From the NCBI GenBank assembly GCA_947165025.1, contig CAMUYQ010000007.1, positions 97,995 through 161,994 on the forward strand: DNA of 64,000 nt. Direction: 5' to 3'. The notes beneath the pieces are model-generated. The model did not search any database. It had not been told where the DNA came from and saw nothing but the letters and a program-made list of their open reading frames with translations. Source of the DNA: an uncultured Lachnospiraceae bacterium. GTDB lineage: Bacteria > Bacillota > Clostridia > Lachnospirales > Lachnospiraceae. Below, one piece after another: positions 29,413 through 37,961 of the stretch (its first letter is position 1; every line of letters begins with the position of its first letter). Both the position numbers and the translations under genes were made by a program.

Positions 29413-30036
29413 TTACTTCGTTGCTACAACCGTTATCCACGGTTTTGAATCATGATGATCCGATACGACCTTTGAAAATCCTGCGTTTTCCAGAGCTGCT
29501 CTGATCTCTTCTATCGTATGGCACTTCATCCCATCTATGATCTTTTCATATTTGAGGCTGGCTTCATCTATCCCGTCTGCCTCGTTTACTATCAGGAACT
29601 TTGCTCCGGACTTTAACACCTTTGCGACCTGCGAAAAACACTTTTCAAGCCCCGGCCAGAAATAGATCGTTTCGAATGCGGTTGCAAGATCAAACTTTTC
29701 TGCGGGAAGATCCAGCATTGACACATCCCCCTGTTTGACCACGCATCTTCCGGCATCGATCATCGTTTTGTTATACTCTCTTGCCTTGCCGACCGAAACA
29801 TCCGAGTAATCTATGGCCGTGACAGATGCGCTCGGATACCTGTGCATAAGCTCTCCCGCATTTCTTCCTCCTCCGCATCCGAGCTCGACGATCTCTTTTG
29901 GTGCTATGGAGTGAAGGTGATTCATACCCCAATCAGCCATCTTTGCGTGGCCGCCGTTCATACCGTTAACCATCATTTTACCCATTAATCCCTCGGGCTT
30001 TCTGGTCTGGCTTACAAATTTCTTAAACAATCCCAT
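29413..30036 (-). CDS. Class I SAM-dependent methyltransferase
   Basis: This 207-residue protein has the SAM-binding motif I VELGCGGGRNAGELM (about residue 51), the acidic residue of motif II AIDYSDVS, and DLATAFETIYFW (motif IV position). The N-terminal segment GLMGKMMVNGMNGGHAKMADW is seen in class I methyltransferases of Clostridia that act on small molecules. The target is unknown. AAAGGAG precedes the ATG. It lies next to the iron locus but carries no iron box of its own. Confidence 0.85.
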   Translation of the reverse strand: MGLFKKFVSQTRKPEGLMGKMMVNGMNGGHAKMADWGMNHLHSIAPKEIVELGCGGGRNAGELMHRYPSASVTAIDYSDVSVGKAREYNKTMIDAGRCVVKQGDVSMLDLPAEKFDLATAFETIYFWPGLEKCFSQVAKVLKSGAKFLIVNEADGIDEASLKYEKIIDGMKCHTIEEIRAALENAGFSKVVSDHHDSKPWITVVATK

Positions 30037-30111
30037 GATCCGTCTCCTTTAGTGTCTATGAGTCGCTCTTTTTCTTCTCTTTCATAATGCTTGTCTCTCC
30101 ATTATTTTTGT

Positions 30112-30483
30112 TCAATGCTTTCTGCACGACAGCATCGTATAACCGGCAGCTGCGATGATACGGTCCAGTTCGATCTCTTTCTCCTCAATCTTCGATCGGA
30201 GAAGCACCTTTTTCTTTCCGACATCTGCAACCGCCCATCTGCCTTCAAGAGCGTTGAGTGCATTTTCCACGCGGCGTGCGCAGTTTGAGCAGTGCATACC
30301 GTCCACCTCAAGGGTGTATGTGTGCGGATAATTGTGTATGTTTTTGTCCTCTACCTTTACCTTCTTCTGTGCCGGCTCGCGCTCACCGCAGCATGAGGAT
30401 CCGTAACGTATCCTGTGAACTGTACTGTAAACGGCAAGGCCGATCACAAGAACAAGTATCGCTATTATGATCGCATTTCCCAT
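30112..30483 (-). CDS. Membrane-anchored heavy-metal-associated (HMA) domain protein
   Basis: This 123-residue protein has an N-terminal membrane helix (IIIAILVLVIGLAVYSTV), a cytosolic CC pair (GSSCCGE), then an HMA domain from about residue 55 with metal-binding GMHCSNC and the beta-alpha-beta pattern of CopZ/Atx1. It may deliver or sense a metal at the membrane. A perfect 16-bp iron-box-like palindrome lies 25 bp upstream, suggesting control with the feo operon. GGGAGG precedes the ATG. Confidence 0.8.
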   Translation of the reverse strand: MGNAIIIAILVLVIGLAVYSTVHRIRYGSSCCGEREPAQKKVKVEDKNIHNYPHTYTLEVDGMHCSNCARRVENALNALEGRWAVADVGKKKVLLRSKIEEKEIELDRIIAAAGYTMLSCRKH

Positions 30484-30507
30484 AACATCCTCCCGTTTTC
30501 TTTATTT

Positions 30508-30523
30508 GTTAGCATATGCTAAC
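30508..30523. promoter_or_regulatory. Iron-box-like operator upstream of the HMA gene
   Basis: GTTAGCATATGCTAAC is a perfect palindrome and shares GTTAG-N6-CTAAC with the feo operators at 35028, 35062 and (degenerate) 35092. The DtxR-family protein at 31457-31843 is the obvious candidate ligand. Confidence 0.75.
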
Positions 30524-30588
30524 TAATCGGTATAAATATATGCCGAATCTTTTCTTTGTATGTTCCTTATACTCTTTGTCGTTCATGA

Positions 30589-31446
30589 TCATTCTCCCTT
30601 TATGCATCTGAAATAAGCGATCGATCCGTCAGCGTTGTAGTCAGTCTGAAGATACAGTCTGTCAAGTATCTTAAGAAGCTGATCCTCTGTCGGGAAAGGC
30701 GGTGTGAACCATCCCTTTTTCGACAGAATCCTGTGAACAAGCCAGTCGGTTCTCTTATTCTTTCCCTTGATATAGAAACATGCAATGAACTGTCCACCCG
30801 GTTTGAGAACGCGGAACGTCTCGCGAAACGCCTTGTTCTTGTCAGGAAATGCGTGAAAACCGTTCATGCTGAGGACTATATCGCAGCTGTTATCCGCAAG
30901 CGGAAGCTGCCCGACATCGCCCTGAACAAAAGTGATATGGTTGCAGTCACCGAGTCTGGCTTTTGCCTTTTCGAGCATGTCATCGCTGTAATCAAGGCAC
31001 ATTATCGCAGCGTTTTTAAGACTTCTCCATTTCTTCTCGGTAAACACAGCTGTTCCGACCGGAACATCCAATATCTGACCGCGAAAATCATCCGGTATAT
31101 ACTTAAGAATCCTCTGAGCAACTTCCCTGTCGTCAGTTCCCTGCCAGAAGAAGCTCATGTACATTTTGCTCAATACATTGCCCTGCGTCAGAACATCGTC
31201 GTAGATATCCTTCGAGGCATGATATGCGCTTTTTATATTGTCGGTCACGGGTTCGATCTTTTCAAGCCTGACACTTCTCGCGTTTATCTCGGTATCCTCT
31301 CTTTCATCGTATCCGTCATAAGGCGCATTGGGATCATGCGGCTTCTGCTTCTTCATACTGTTGCATACTTTATCCTTATGTGCAAATACAAAGTCAAGAT
31401 CGTCCGTCCAGCCGGTATGACCCGTGATGACCTTTGGACTTATCAT
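30589..31446 (-). CDS. SAM-dependent methyltransferase, UbiE-like
   Basis: The core from about residue 85 has motif I ILDVPVGTAVFT, the CLDYSDDML acidic strand, QGDVGQLPLADNSCDIVL and the C-terminal FRVLKPGGQFIACFYIKG, typical of UbiE/menaquinone-type methyltransferases. The substrate is unknown. The start is uncertain: an ATG at 31446, 10 bp after the dtxR stop, would be translationally coupled; an ATG at 31356 (MKKQKPHD) is an alternative, and neither has a clear ribosome site. It is the last gene of the feo-dtxR transcript. Confidence 0.75.
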   Translation of the reverse strand: MISPKVITGHTGWTDDLDFVFAHKDKVCNSMKKQKPHDPNAPYDGYDEREDTEINARSVRLEKIEPVTDNIKSAYHASKDIYDDVLTQGNVLSKMYMSFFWQGTDDREVAQRILKYIPDDFRGQILDVPVGTAVFTEKKWRSLKNAAIMCLDYSDDMLEKAKARLGDCNHITFVQGDVGQLPLADNSCDIVLSMNGFHAFPDKNKAFRETFRVLKPGGQFIACFYIKGKNKRTDWLVHRILSKKGWFTPPFPTEDQLLKILDRLYLQTDYNADGSIAYFRCIKGE

Positions 31447-31456
31447 ACAACCCTGA

Positions 31457-31843
31457 TCAGTTTTCACTGACCTGTGGGTATGATTTAAACAACGATGCGA
31501 GGCACTTATACGTTTCTTCACTTATCACATGACCCATCATGCACGCATCCCTGTCGGCTACGCTCTCTTTAACTCCGATGCTGACCAGTGACTTTTTGAG
31601 AAAACGGTGTTTTTTGTACACCTTTCCTGCGATCTTTTCCCCACTGTCGGTAAAGACGATCCGACCCTTGTCTTCAATATCGATAAGGCCGCGTTCTCTG
31701 AGTCTCTTTACCGCATCACTGACGGTCGGTTTCGAAACCTTAAGCTCCCTTGCAAGGTCCACCGATCTTGCAAATCCCTTTGTCCTGTGAAGTATCAGTA
31801 TCCTCTCAAGATAATCATTTGTCGAGTTTTTATTCAGCATCAT
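31457..31843 (-). CDS. DtxR/MntR-family metalloregulator
   Basis: This 128-residue protein has an N-terminal winged HTH (SVDLARELKVSKPTVSDAVKRL) and a dimerisation domain; no SH3-like third domain, as in MntR-size members. Numbering happens to follow DtxR: His79 is present, but position 83 (Glu in DtxR) is Lys, and the second site reads ACMMGHVIS, so Cys101 and His105 remain while the Glu usually before His is Gly104. Metal binding may be altered. AGGAGG precedes the ATG. It closes the feo operon and probably binds the four GTTAG-N6-CTAAC boxes. Confidence 0.85.
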   Translation of the reverse strand: MMLNKNSTNDYLERILILHRTKGFARSVDLARELKVSKPTVSDAVKRLRERGLIDIEDKGRIVFTDSGEKIAGKVYKKHRFLKKSLVSIGVKESVADRDACMMGHVISEETYKCLASLFKSYPQVSEN

Positions 31844-31919
31844 TTACATCCTCCTCGGGCAGCAAACGAACCATACTCTTAAGTCCGAGTGCGAAAAAAC
31901 CGACTATATTCCAGCTCAT
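31830..31919 (-). CDS. Small peptide of the feo operon, 29 residues
   Basis: The ORF starts with ATG after AAAGGAGAGGG and encodes MSWNIVGFFALGLKSMVRLL followed by an acidic tail. Its last codons overlap the dtxR start, which suggests coupled translation. The amphipathic, Trp/Phe-rich head could sit on the membrane. I do not recognise it. Strong ribosome site and the position between the FeoB-associated peptide and dtxR support it as a real gene. Confidence 0.6.
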   Translation of the reverse strand: MSWNIVGFFALGLKSMVRLLPEEDVNDAE

Positions 31920-31937
31920 TTTCCCTCTCCTTTTCTG

Positions 31938-32111
31938 TCAGCTTTTCCTTTGACAGGATGTGCACATTTTGCAATGTGCACAGTTCCCGCCACAGGAGGA
32001 TATTCCGTGTTTCTTATCATTTATCAGCTTCCGGATGATCCCGAACACCACAGCAGCAAGTGCCAGTGTTATCAGGATCGTTCCAATATTAGCAGCCAGC
32101 CAGGCAAACAT
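31938..32111 (-). CDS. FeoB-associated Cys-rich membrane protein
   Basis: This 57-residue peptide starts one base after the feoB stop codon. It has one membrane helix (MFAWLAANIGTILITLALAA) and a Cys-rich tail with the pattern C-x3-C-x2-C-x2-C-x2-C (CGGNCAHCKMCTSC). It matches the FeoB-associated Cys-rich family found after feoB in Firmicutes, which may take the place of FeoC or handle Fe(II). Confidence 0.85.
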   Translation of the reverse strand: MFAWLAANIGTILITLALAAVVFGIIRKLINDKKHGISSCGGNCAHCKMCTSCQRKS

Positions 32112-32112
32112 C

Positions 32113-34521
32113 TTATGCCTCCTTGAGATCTTTTGTCGTAAGCTTGTCGGCCTCCACGTACTTCTTGAAGAACAGCATGTAGATTATGAACACAAGGAAC
32201 GCGAGTGCCGCTATAAGCCCGAGTACGCTGTATTCTCCGGTGAAAAATCCGCCGAACTGATTGATCATAAGAGCGATCACATATGCGAAGCCGCACTGAT
32301 ATCCGATCGCAAACCATGTCCACTTTGCGTTGTTCATCTCACGCTTGATCGCACCGATCGCAGCAAAGCAGGGCGCGCACAGAAGGTTGAATACAAGGAA
32401 TGAAAATCCCGTAACGTTTGTGAATGTCGCTGCAAGTGCCTGCCATGCGGTCATATCGCCGCTTCCGTAAAGGATACCCATCGTTCCGACAATGTTTTCC
32501 TTGGCAACAAGTCCCGTGATCGAGGCAACAGCCGCCTGCCAATTTCCCCAGCCGAGCGGTGCAAATATCCATGCGATCGCTCCACCGATCTTTGCAAGGA
32601 TCGACAGATCCAGTTCTTCTTCGGAAAGCATTCTGAATCCTTCTGCGGTAAATCCAAAGAAGCTTGTGAACCAGACAACAATCGTGGACAGAAGGATGAT
32701 GGTACCTGCCTTCTTGATGAATGACCAGCCGCGCTCCCACATTGAACGAAGAACGTTACCGAGAGTCGGCATATGGTACGCGGGAAGTTCCATAACGAAC
32801 GGAGCAGGATCACCTGCGAACATTTTTGTCTTCTTGAGCATTACACCCGAGATAATGATGGCTGCCATACCGATGAAGTATGCGCCTGTTGAGATCCATG
32901 CGGATCCTCCGAAGATCGCACCTGCGATCATTGCAATAAAGGGAACCTTTGCACCGCAGGGGATGAATGTTGTTGTCATGATCGTCATACGGCGGTCACG
33001 TTCATTCTCTATGGTTCTGCTTGCCATGACACCCGGAACACCGCAACCCATACCGATAAGCATCGGGATGAATGATTTTCCGGAAAGGCCGAATCTTCTG
33101 AAAATACGGTCAAGCACGAATGCGATCCTGGCCATGTATCCGCACGCCTCGAGGAATGCGAGCATGAAGAACAGCACGAGCATCTGGGGGACGAATCCGA
33201 GAACAGCACCCACTCCGGCAACAATACCGTCAAGTATGAGACCTTTCAGCCAGTCTGCTGCACCTGCCGAATCAAGTGCGGATTCAACAAGTGAAGGAAT
33301 ACCGGGTACCCATGTGCCGTAATTGGCGGGATCGGGCTCTTCGCCTATCCTCTCGAGAGTTGCCGATGCTTCAGCATAGTCTTCCAGACTTGCTGTTTCC
33401 TCGCTGATCTCAAGCGTTTCATCATCCTCTACTTCATATGTAAAATCAGAAGTCGGAGCACTTCCGTTCTCCTCCACATAAGCATCGTAGCCATCAACGA
33501 TAGCCGATGCATCAGCGTACTCTTCCGCTGCTTCTTCATAACCGCCGTCCATTCCGAACAGGTGGAATCCGTCGCCGAACAGTCCGTCATTTGCCCAGTC
33601 TGTTGCCGGTGCACCGACTCCGACCATTGCAATCCAGTAAACCGCAAACATAACAGCCATAAATATGAACAGTCCGAGTATACGGTTTGTCACGATCTTA
33701 TCGATCTTGTCGGATATCGTGAGCTGTCCTGCGTTTTTCTTCTTGTAACATGACTTGATCACTTCCGCGATGTATACGTAACGCTCATTTGTGATGATCG
33801 ATTCCGCATCGTCATCAAGTTCTTTTTCCGCTGCGACAATATCGTTTTCTATATGAGAAAGAGTATCGGCCGGAATGTTAAGCCTGTCCATGACCTTGTC
33901 GTCGCGCTCAAACACCTTGATCGCATACCATCTCTGCTGCTCTTCGGGCATATCATGAACAACAGCTTCTTCTATATGAGCAATGGCATGTTCAACAGGT
34001 CCGGAGAAAGTATGCTGCGGAACCGTCTTGGTTCCTCTTGCTGCTTTGATTGCCTTCTCGGCGGCCTCCATGATACCGTCACCCTTAAGTGCGGATATCT
34101 CGACTATCTCACAGCCAAGCTGTCTTGACAGTTCATTTGTGTCTATCTTATCGCCGTTCTTTCTGACGACATCCATCATGTTCATGGCAATGACAACGGG
34201 GATTCCGAGTTCCGTGAGCTGTGTGGTAAGGTACAGGTTTCTCTCAAGGTTTGTTCCGTCGATTATGTTAAGGATCGCATCGGGGCGCTCTCCGATAAGA
34301 TAATTTCTGGCAACAACTTCCTCAAGTGTATAAGGTGAAAGTGAATAAATACCCGGAAGGTCCGTGATGGTGATATCATCATGCTTCTTCAGCTTACCTT
34401 CCTTCTTTTCCACCGTAACTCCGGGCCAGTTTCCCACGAACTGGTTGGATCCGGTGAGTGCGTTGAACAGGGTTGTTTTTCCGCTGTTCGGGTTTCCTGC
34501 AAGTGCGATTCGCAAACTCAT
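32113..34521 (-). CDS. feoB: Ferrous iron transporter FeoB
   Basis: This 802-residue protein imports Fe(II). The N-terminal G domain has G1 GNPNSGKTTLF, G3 DLPGIYSLSPYT, G4 NMMD; a helical GDI domain follows, then the membrane domain with gate motifs GFVPQM and PMLIGMGCGVPG and a second GCGVP-like segment PCGAKVP. An acidic, Tyr/Ala-rich stretch of about 75 residues (roughly 33310-33555) is inserted between the first membrane helix and the conserved FVPQM helix, probably outside the cell; standard FeoB has only a short loop there. The start lies 20 bp after feoA. Confidence 0.95.
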   Translation of the reverse strand: MSLRIALAGNPNSGKTTLFNALTGSNQFVGNWPGVTVEKKEGKLKKHDDITITDLPGIYSLSPYTLEEVVARNYLIGERPDAILNIIDGTNLERNLYLTTQLTELGIPVVIAMNMMDVVRKNGDKIDTNELSRQLGCEIVEISALKGDGIMEAAEKAIKAARGTKTVPQHTFSGPVEHAIAHIEEAVVHDMPEEQQRWYAIKVFERDDKVMDRLNIPADTLSHIENDIVAAEKELDDDAESIITNERYVYIAEVIKSCYKKKNAGQLTISDKIDKIVTNRILGLFIFMAVMFAVYWIAMVGVGAPATDWANDGLFGDGFHLFGMDGGYEEAAEEYADASAIVDGYDAYVEENGSAPTSDFTYEVEDDETLEISEETASLEDYAEASATLERIGEEPDPANYGTWVPGIPSLVESALDSAGAADWLKGLILDGIVAGVGAVLGFVPQMLVLFFMLAFLEACGYMARIAFVLDRIFRRFGLSGKSFIPMLIGMGCGVPGVMASRTIENERDRRMTIMTTTFIPCGAKVPFIAMIAGAIFGGSAWISTGAYFIGMAAIIISGVMLKKTKMFAGDPAPFVMELPAYHMPTLGNVLRSMWERGWSFIKKAGTIILLSTIVVWFTSFFGFTAEGFRMLSEEELDLSILAKIGGAIAWIFAPLGWGNWQAAVASITGLVAKENIVGTMGILYGSGDMTAWQALAATFTNVTGFSFLVFNLLCAPCFAAIGAIKREMNNAKWTWFAIGYQCGFAYVIALMINQFGGFFTGEYSVLGLIAALAFLVFIIYMLFFKKYVEADKLTTKDLKEA
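33310..33555 (-). other. Acidic insertion in the FeoB extracellular loop
   Basis: This segment encodes AAEEYADASAIVDGYDAYVE and further Asp/Glu-rich sequence up to the EEPDPANYGTWVPG region. It has a strong negative charge and no similarity to the FeoB core. It could concentrate cations at the pore; this is an inference. Confidence 0.55.
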
Positions 34522-34541
34522 TTTTCTCTCATCCTTTCTGA

Positions 34542-34763
34542 TTACTGTACTTCGATCATTTCCGCATCCGCTTTACGGATCGACAGTTCATAATTCCTAA
34601 CGTTTACCTCGATCGGATCTCCGAGCGGTGCCACTTTACGGACAAACACTTCTGTATTCCTGGTGATACCCATGTCCATGATCCTTCTCTTGACGGCGCC
34701 CTCTCCGTGGAGCTTTACAACCGTGGCTGTTTCTCCGATCTTCACATCTCTTAATGTTCTCAC
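34542..34763 (-). CDS. feoA: FeoA-domain protein (second)
   Basis: This 73-residue SH3-like FeoA protein has the family pattern LRDVKIGETATVVKL, RRIMDMGITRNTEV and APLGDPIEVNVRNYELSIRK. FeoA binds FeoB and supports Fe(II) uptake. It lies between another feoA and feoB, with 20-33 bp gaps, in one operon. Confidence 0.9.
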   Translation of the reverse strand: MRTLRDVKIGETATVVKLHGEGAVKRRIMDMGITRNTEVFVRKVAPLGDPIEVNVRNYELSIRKADAEMIEVQ

Positions 34764-34796
34764 TGCTTTCTCCTCCTTTGCACAACTCCTGTTGCA

Positions 34797-35009
34797 CTAA
34801 ATCATTATCTTTCTTGCAAGTTCTTCGCTGACGGCCACCCTGCTCTCCTTGACCTTGACGATAAGGTTGGAACCGAGTGTGCTGACTACGCTTACTTCAC
34901 CACCGACATTAAAACCAAGATCTTCCAAATGTTTTTTGACTTCCGGACTTCCTCCGATCTTTCTGATGATGTTTGACTGTCCGGTTTCAGCAAATACGAG
35001 AGGCATCAT
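34797..35009 (-). CDS. feoA: FeoA-domain protein (first)
   Basis: This 70-residue FeoA paralogue has the pattern VKKHLEDLGFNVGGEVSVVS and NLIVKVKESRVAVSEELARK, which differs from the second copy, so the pair may act as a heterodimer or on different FeoB faces. It is the first gene of the feo operon; AAGGAGGG precedes the ATG. Two ATGs stand in tandem at the start; the first is better spaced. Confidence 0.88.
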   Translation of the reverse strand: MMPLVFAETGQSNIIRKIGGSPEVKKHLEDLGFNVGGEVSVVSTLGSNLIVKVKESRVAVSEELARKIMI

Positions 35010-35027
35010 TTTTTCCCTCCTTATTAT

Positions 35028-35043
35028 GTTAGTCTATGCTAAC
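35028..35043. promoter_or_regulatory. Iron-box-like operator 1 of the feo operon
   Basis: GTTAGTCTATGCTAAC, a near-perfect 16-bp palindrome, lies in the feoA leader just before the ribosome site. Confidence 0.75.
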
Positions 35044-35061
35044 ATTTGATCATTGATAAGG

Positions 35062-35077
35062 GTTAGCGCTCGCTAAC
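35062..35077. promoter_or_regulatory. Iron-box-like operator 2 of the feo operon
   Basis: GTTAGCGCTCGCTAAC, perfect half sites flanked by one more G/C pair, lies 8 bp downstream of the -10 box. Confidence 0.78.
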
Positions 35078-35085
35078 CATCATTC

Positions 35086-35114
35086 ATTATAGTAAGTGTA
35101 TGCTAACATGTCAA
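35086..35114 (-). promoter_or_regulatory. feo promoter with operator 3 in the spacer
   Basis: TTGACA (35109-35114), 17 bp, TATAAT (35086-35091) on the minus strand, fully consensus. The spacer holds GTAAGTGTATGCTAAC (35092-35107 on the plus strand), a degenerate third box, so repressor binding would block RNA polymerase directly. Confidence 0.88.
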
Positions 35115-35188
35115 GACGATTTTTGAAAAAAATTTACCGAACGTTACTTAACGTCCGGTTATATCAGTGTTTGAGCTATATTTATGTG

Positions 35189-35968
35189 TTATCCCAGTGC
35201 AACATCGAGTGCCATCATAAGGCTGAATCCGATCGCAAACGATATGACTCCGATATGAGAATGTTCTCCTGCCGACATCTCCGGGATCAGTTCTTCCACC
35301 ACAACATACAGCATCGCACCTGCCGCAAATGATAGCAGATAAGGCATTGCCGGAACCACCAGCCCTGCCAGCAGTACAGTCAGTCCTCCGAAAACGGGTT
35401 CTACCGCTCCCGACAGTACACCCAGGAAAAATGATTTTGACTTGCTCTTTCCCTCAGCGTACAGAGGCATTGAGATTATTGCCCCCTCCGGGAAGTTCTG
35501 TATCGCGATACCGAGTGCCAGAGCAAGTGCTCCGCCCGCAGTGATCAGGCCCGATCCGTTTACAAGTCCCGCATATACTACACCGACTGCCATTCCCTCG
35601 GGAATATTGTGAAGCGTGACAGCCAGAACGAGCATCGCAGTCCTTGTCAGATGACTGCGCGGTCCTTCCGCCTTTTCGATTCCGACATGAAGATGCGGTA
35701 TGATATGATCGAGAAGCAGCAGGAACAATATCCCGGCCCAAAAGCCGGCAAACGCCGGAGCAAAAGCAAATGAGCCAAGACCTTCCGACTGCTCAATAGC
35801 CGGAACTATCAGGCTCCAGATGGATGCTGCCACCATCACGCCCGCTGCAAAACCTGTCAGTGCACGCTGTACGCTCGTCTTCAGCTCCTTTTTCAGGAAG
35901 AACACACATGCGGCGCCCGCCGAAGTCCCTATAAACGGTATTAACAGACCTGTAATGATCGTACTCAT
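35189..35968 (-). CDS. ZIP-family metal transporter
   Basis: This 259-residue protein has eight predicted helices and the ZIP metal-binding motifs HNIPEGMAVG (TM4) and QNFPEGAIIS (TM5), as in ZupT/GufA. A His-rich loop (DHIIPHLHVG) lies between helices 3 and 4. It probably imports Zn, Fe or Mn. It lies upstream of the feo promoter on the same strand but the promoter with iron boxes starts after it, so regulation by iron is not shown. Confidence 0.9.
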   Translation of the reverse strand: MSTIITGLLIPFIGTSAGAACVFFLKKELKTSVQRALTGFAAGVMVAASIWSLIVPAIEQSEGLGSFAFAPAFAGFWAGILFLLLLDHIIPHLHVGIEKAEGPRSHLTRTAMLVLAVTLHNIPEGMAVGVVYAGLVNGSGLITAGGALALALGIAIQNFPEGAIISMPLYAEGKSKSKSFFLGVLSGAVEPVFGGLTVLLAGLVVPAMPYLLSFAAGAMLYVVVEELIPEMSAGEHSHIGVISFAIGFSLMMALDVALG

Positions 35969-36163
35969 AATGACCTCCGCCTTTCGTAAGAATTATTCTT
36001 TTCGATCATATTATATTTCGCAGGATCATTTTTGTCATCTGACACAATGGGTTGCTTGAAATAAAGGAAATCGTCGGATAAAATGATGCGTATATATAAA
36101 TTATGAAAGGTCTTCAAAGATTATACATGACTTATTATAGATCACAGATCCGGATAGAAAACC

Positions 36164-37960
36164 ATGACGTCAGCAAAAACATCCCCACAATCTGAAATAA
36201 TCCCCCGACTGTACATGAAGCTCGTACCTTTGCAGATCGTAATGGTCATCATCGGAGGCGTAAATGCCATTATCGACAATGCCTTTGCCGGTAACCTTAT
36301 TGGCTCACAGGCTATGGCTATCACAGGACTGTTCAGTCCCGTACCCAACCTTCTCGGCGGTATAAACGCACTTATATTTGGCGGTGCCCAGGTACTTTGC
36401 GGTAAATACCTCGGCAAGAAAATGGCCGAAAGAACGCGCAGCATCTTTACGCTCGATATGATCGTAATGGTGATGATCTCTGCGATTCTACTGTTTGTGT
36501 GTGAAGTGTTTTCGCTTAATATTGCAGCCGCTCTGGGCGCAAATGAGGCGATGGCCCCGCAGCTTGCTGCGTACATACAGGGGTTTGCAATCGGACTTCC
36601 TTTTAACTGTTTCGGAACGCAGTTTACCGCATTTTTGCAGCTGGAACATGAGGAAAAGCGAAGTTATGCTGCCATCGTTACGATGTTTGCTGCCAATGCT
36701 TTTCTGAACTGGCTGTTTGTTGCTGTATTTAGTATGGGTCTGTTTGGCCTTGGCCTTTCCACGTCGATCGGAAATGTATTCTTCTGCGTTATTCAGGGCG
36801 TATATTATTTGGGGAAGAAGGCTGTCATCCGCTTCAGCCGGGAAAGCATCATCTGGTCTGATATTAAAGACATACTGATCTACGGTCTGCCCGGCGCTGT
36901 TTCGCAGTTCTGTATTTTCTTAAGAGGCGTGATCCTAAACGGCATCATCCAGCACTATGTCGGTCCGGACGGACTGGCTGCTTATTCAGCCGTATATTCT
37001 TTCGGTTGCGTATACTGGTCTGTTCCTGCGGGCGTGTCTTCAGCGGTAATGGTACTGGGAAGTGTATGTGCCGGCGAGGAGGATAAGACCGGATTAAAGC
37101 TACTGATGAGGACGTTCCTGACAAAGGGTGCATTACTTGCGCTTCTGGCGGCTCTTATCGAATCAGCTCTGTTTTATCCGTTTACCAATATTTTCTTCCA
37201 TGATCCTCTTTCACCTGTTTATATGATGTCCCTGGCAGGCTTTGCGCTGTTCCCCATGTTTTCACCGATAAGCACGCTTATCGCGGGATTTTCCAACTAT
37301 TATCACTGTCTGTCTCATGAAAAGATCGTGCGTACCATATCGGTCTGTGACGGAATAGTCGGTGTGTGTCTGTTTGCCATCCTTCTCGTTCCGAGGTTCG
37401 GAATGATAGGAATATGGGCCGGACAGGTCCTGGGCAGCGTGTTTAACATCCTTCTTATCGTGGTATATGCATGGATATACAACAGAAAACCGCCAATAAC
37501 TCTGGAGAGAATGATGTGCTTCGACGATGATTTTGGCGTAAGCGAGGATAACAGAATAGATATCACGATACACAGCATGGATGAGGTGATCAGCCTGTCC
37601 GAACAGGTGTGGGAGTTCTGCAAAAAGCACGGTATATCGGATCGGCGGCAAAACTGCTCGTCTCTGTGTACCGAAGAGCTTGCCGGCAACATAATCCGGC
37701 ACGGATTTATGGATGGCAAAAGACACAGCATCGATATCCGTGTTTCCTATGTTAATGAAGATATCGTGATCTGCTTCAAGGATGACGGTGTTCCGTTCAA
37801 TCCGGAAGAAGCCTCGCGTCTGTTTGACCTGCAGGGTGCTCAGGTGCACAGTACAGATGACGCCTTTCATAATATCGGCCTGCATCTTGTCAGCCGGATA
37901 TCAAGATCCATGACTTATCAGAATACATTCGGACTGAATATCCTGACCATAGTCGTATAA
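36164..37960 (+). CDS. MATE-family exporter fused to an RsbW-like ATPase domain
   Basis: This 598-residue protein has a MATE domain over residues 1 to about 455 (twelve helices; GLFSPVPNLLGGINALIFGG, SIGNVFFCVIQGVYYLG), followed at about 462-598 by an anti-sigma-factor-type ATPase (GHKL, HATPase_c_2). The ATPase keeps the N-box (TEELAGNIIRHGF, Asn509), the G1 box (KDDGVPFNP, Asp540) and the G2-like NIGLHLVSRISR. So the binding site looks intact. Such domains are kinases of anti-sigma antagonists in partner-switch systems. A homologous but degenerate domain sits on the SLC1 symporter at 40173. The start has a poor ribosome site (GGAT). Confidence 0.88.
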   Translation: MTSAKTSPQSEIIPRLYMKLVPLQIVMVIIGGVNAIIDNAFAGNLIGSQAMAITGLFSPVPNLLGGINALIFGGAQVLCGKYLGKKMAERTRSIFTLDMIVMVMISAILLFVCEVFSLNIAAALGANEAMAPQLAAYIQGFAIGLPFNCFGTQFTAFLQLEHEEKRSYAAIVTMFAANAFLNWLFVAVFSMGLFGLGLSTSIGNVFFCVIQGVYYLGKKAVIRFSRESIIWSDIKDILIYGLPGAVSQFCIFLRGVILNGIIQHYVGPDGLAAYSAVYSFGCVYWSVPAGVSSAVMVLGSVCAGEEDKTGLKLLMRTFLTKGALLALLAALIESALFYPFTNIFFHDPLSPVYMMSLAGFALFPMFSPISTLIAGFSNYYHCLSHEKIVRTISVCDGIVGVCLFAILLVPRFGMIGIWAGQVLGSVFNILLIVVYAWIYNRKPPITLERMMCFDDDFGVSEDNRIDITIHSMDEVISLSEQVWEFCKKHGISDRRQNCSSLCTEELAGNIIRHGFMDGKRHSIDIRVSYVNEDIVICFKDDGVPFNPEEASRLFDLQGAQVHSTDDAFHNIGLHLVSRISRSMTYQNTFGLNILTIVV

Positions 37961-37961
37961 T

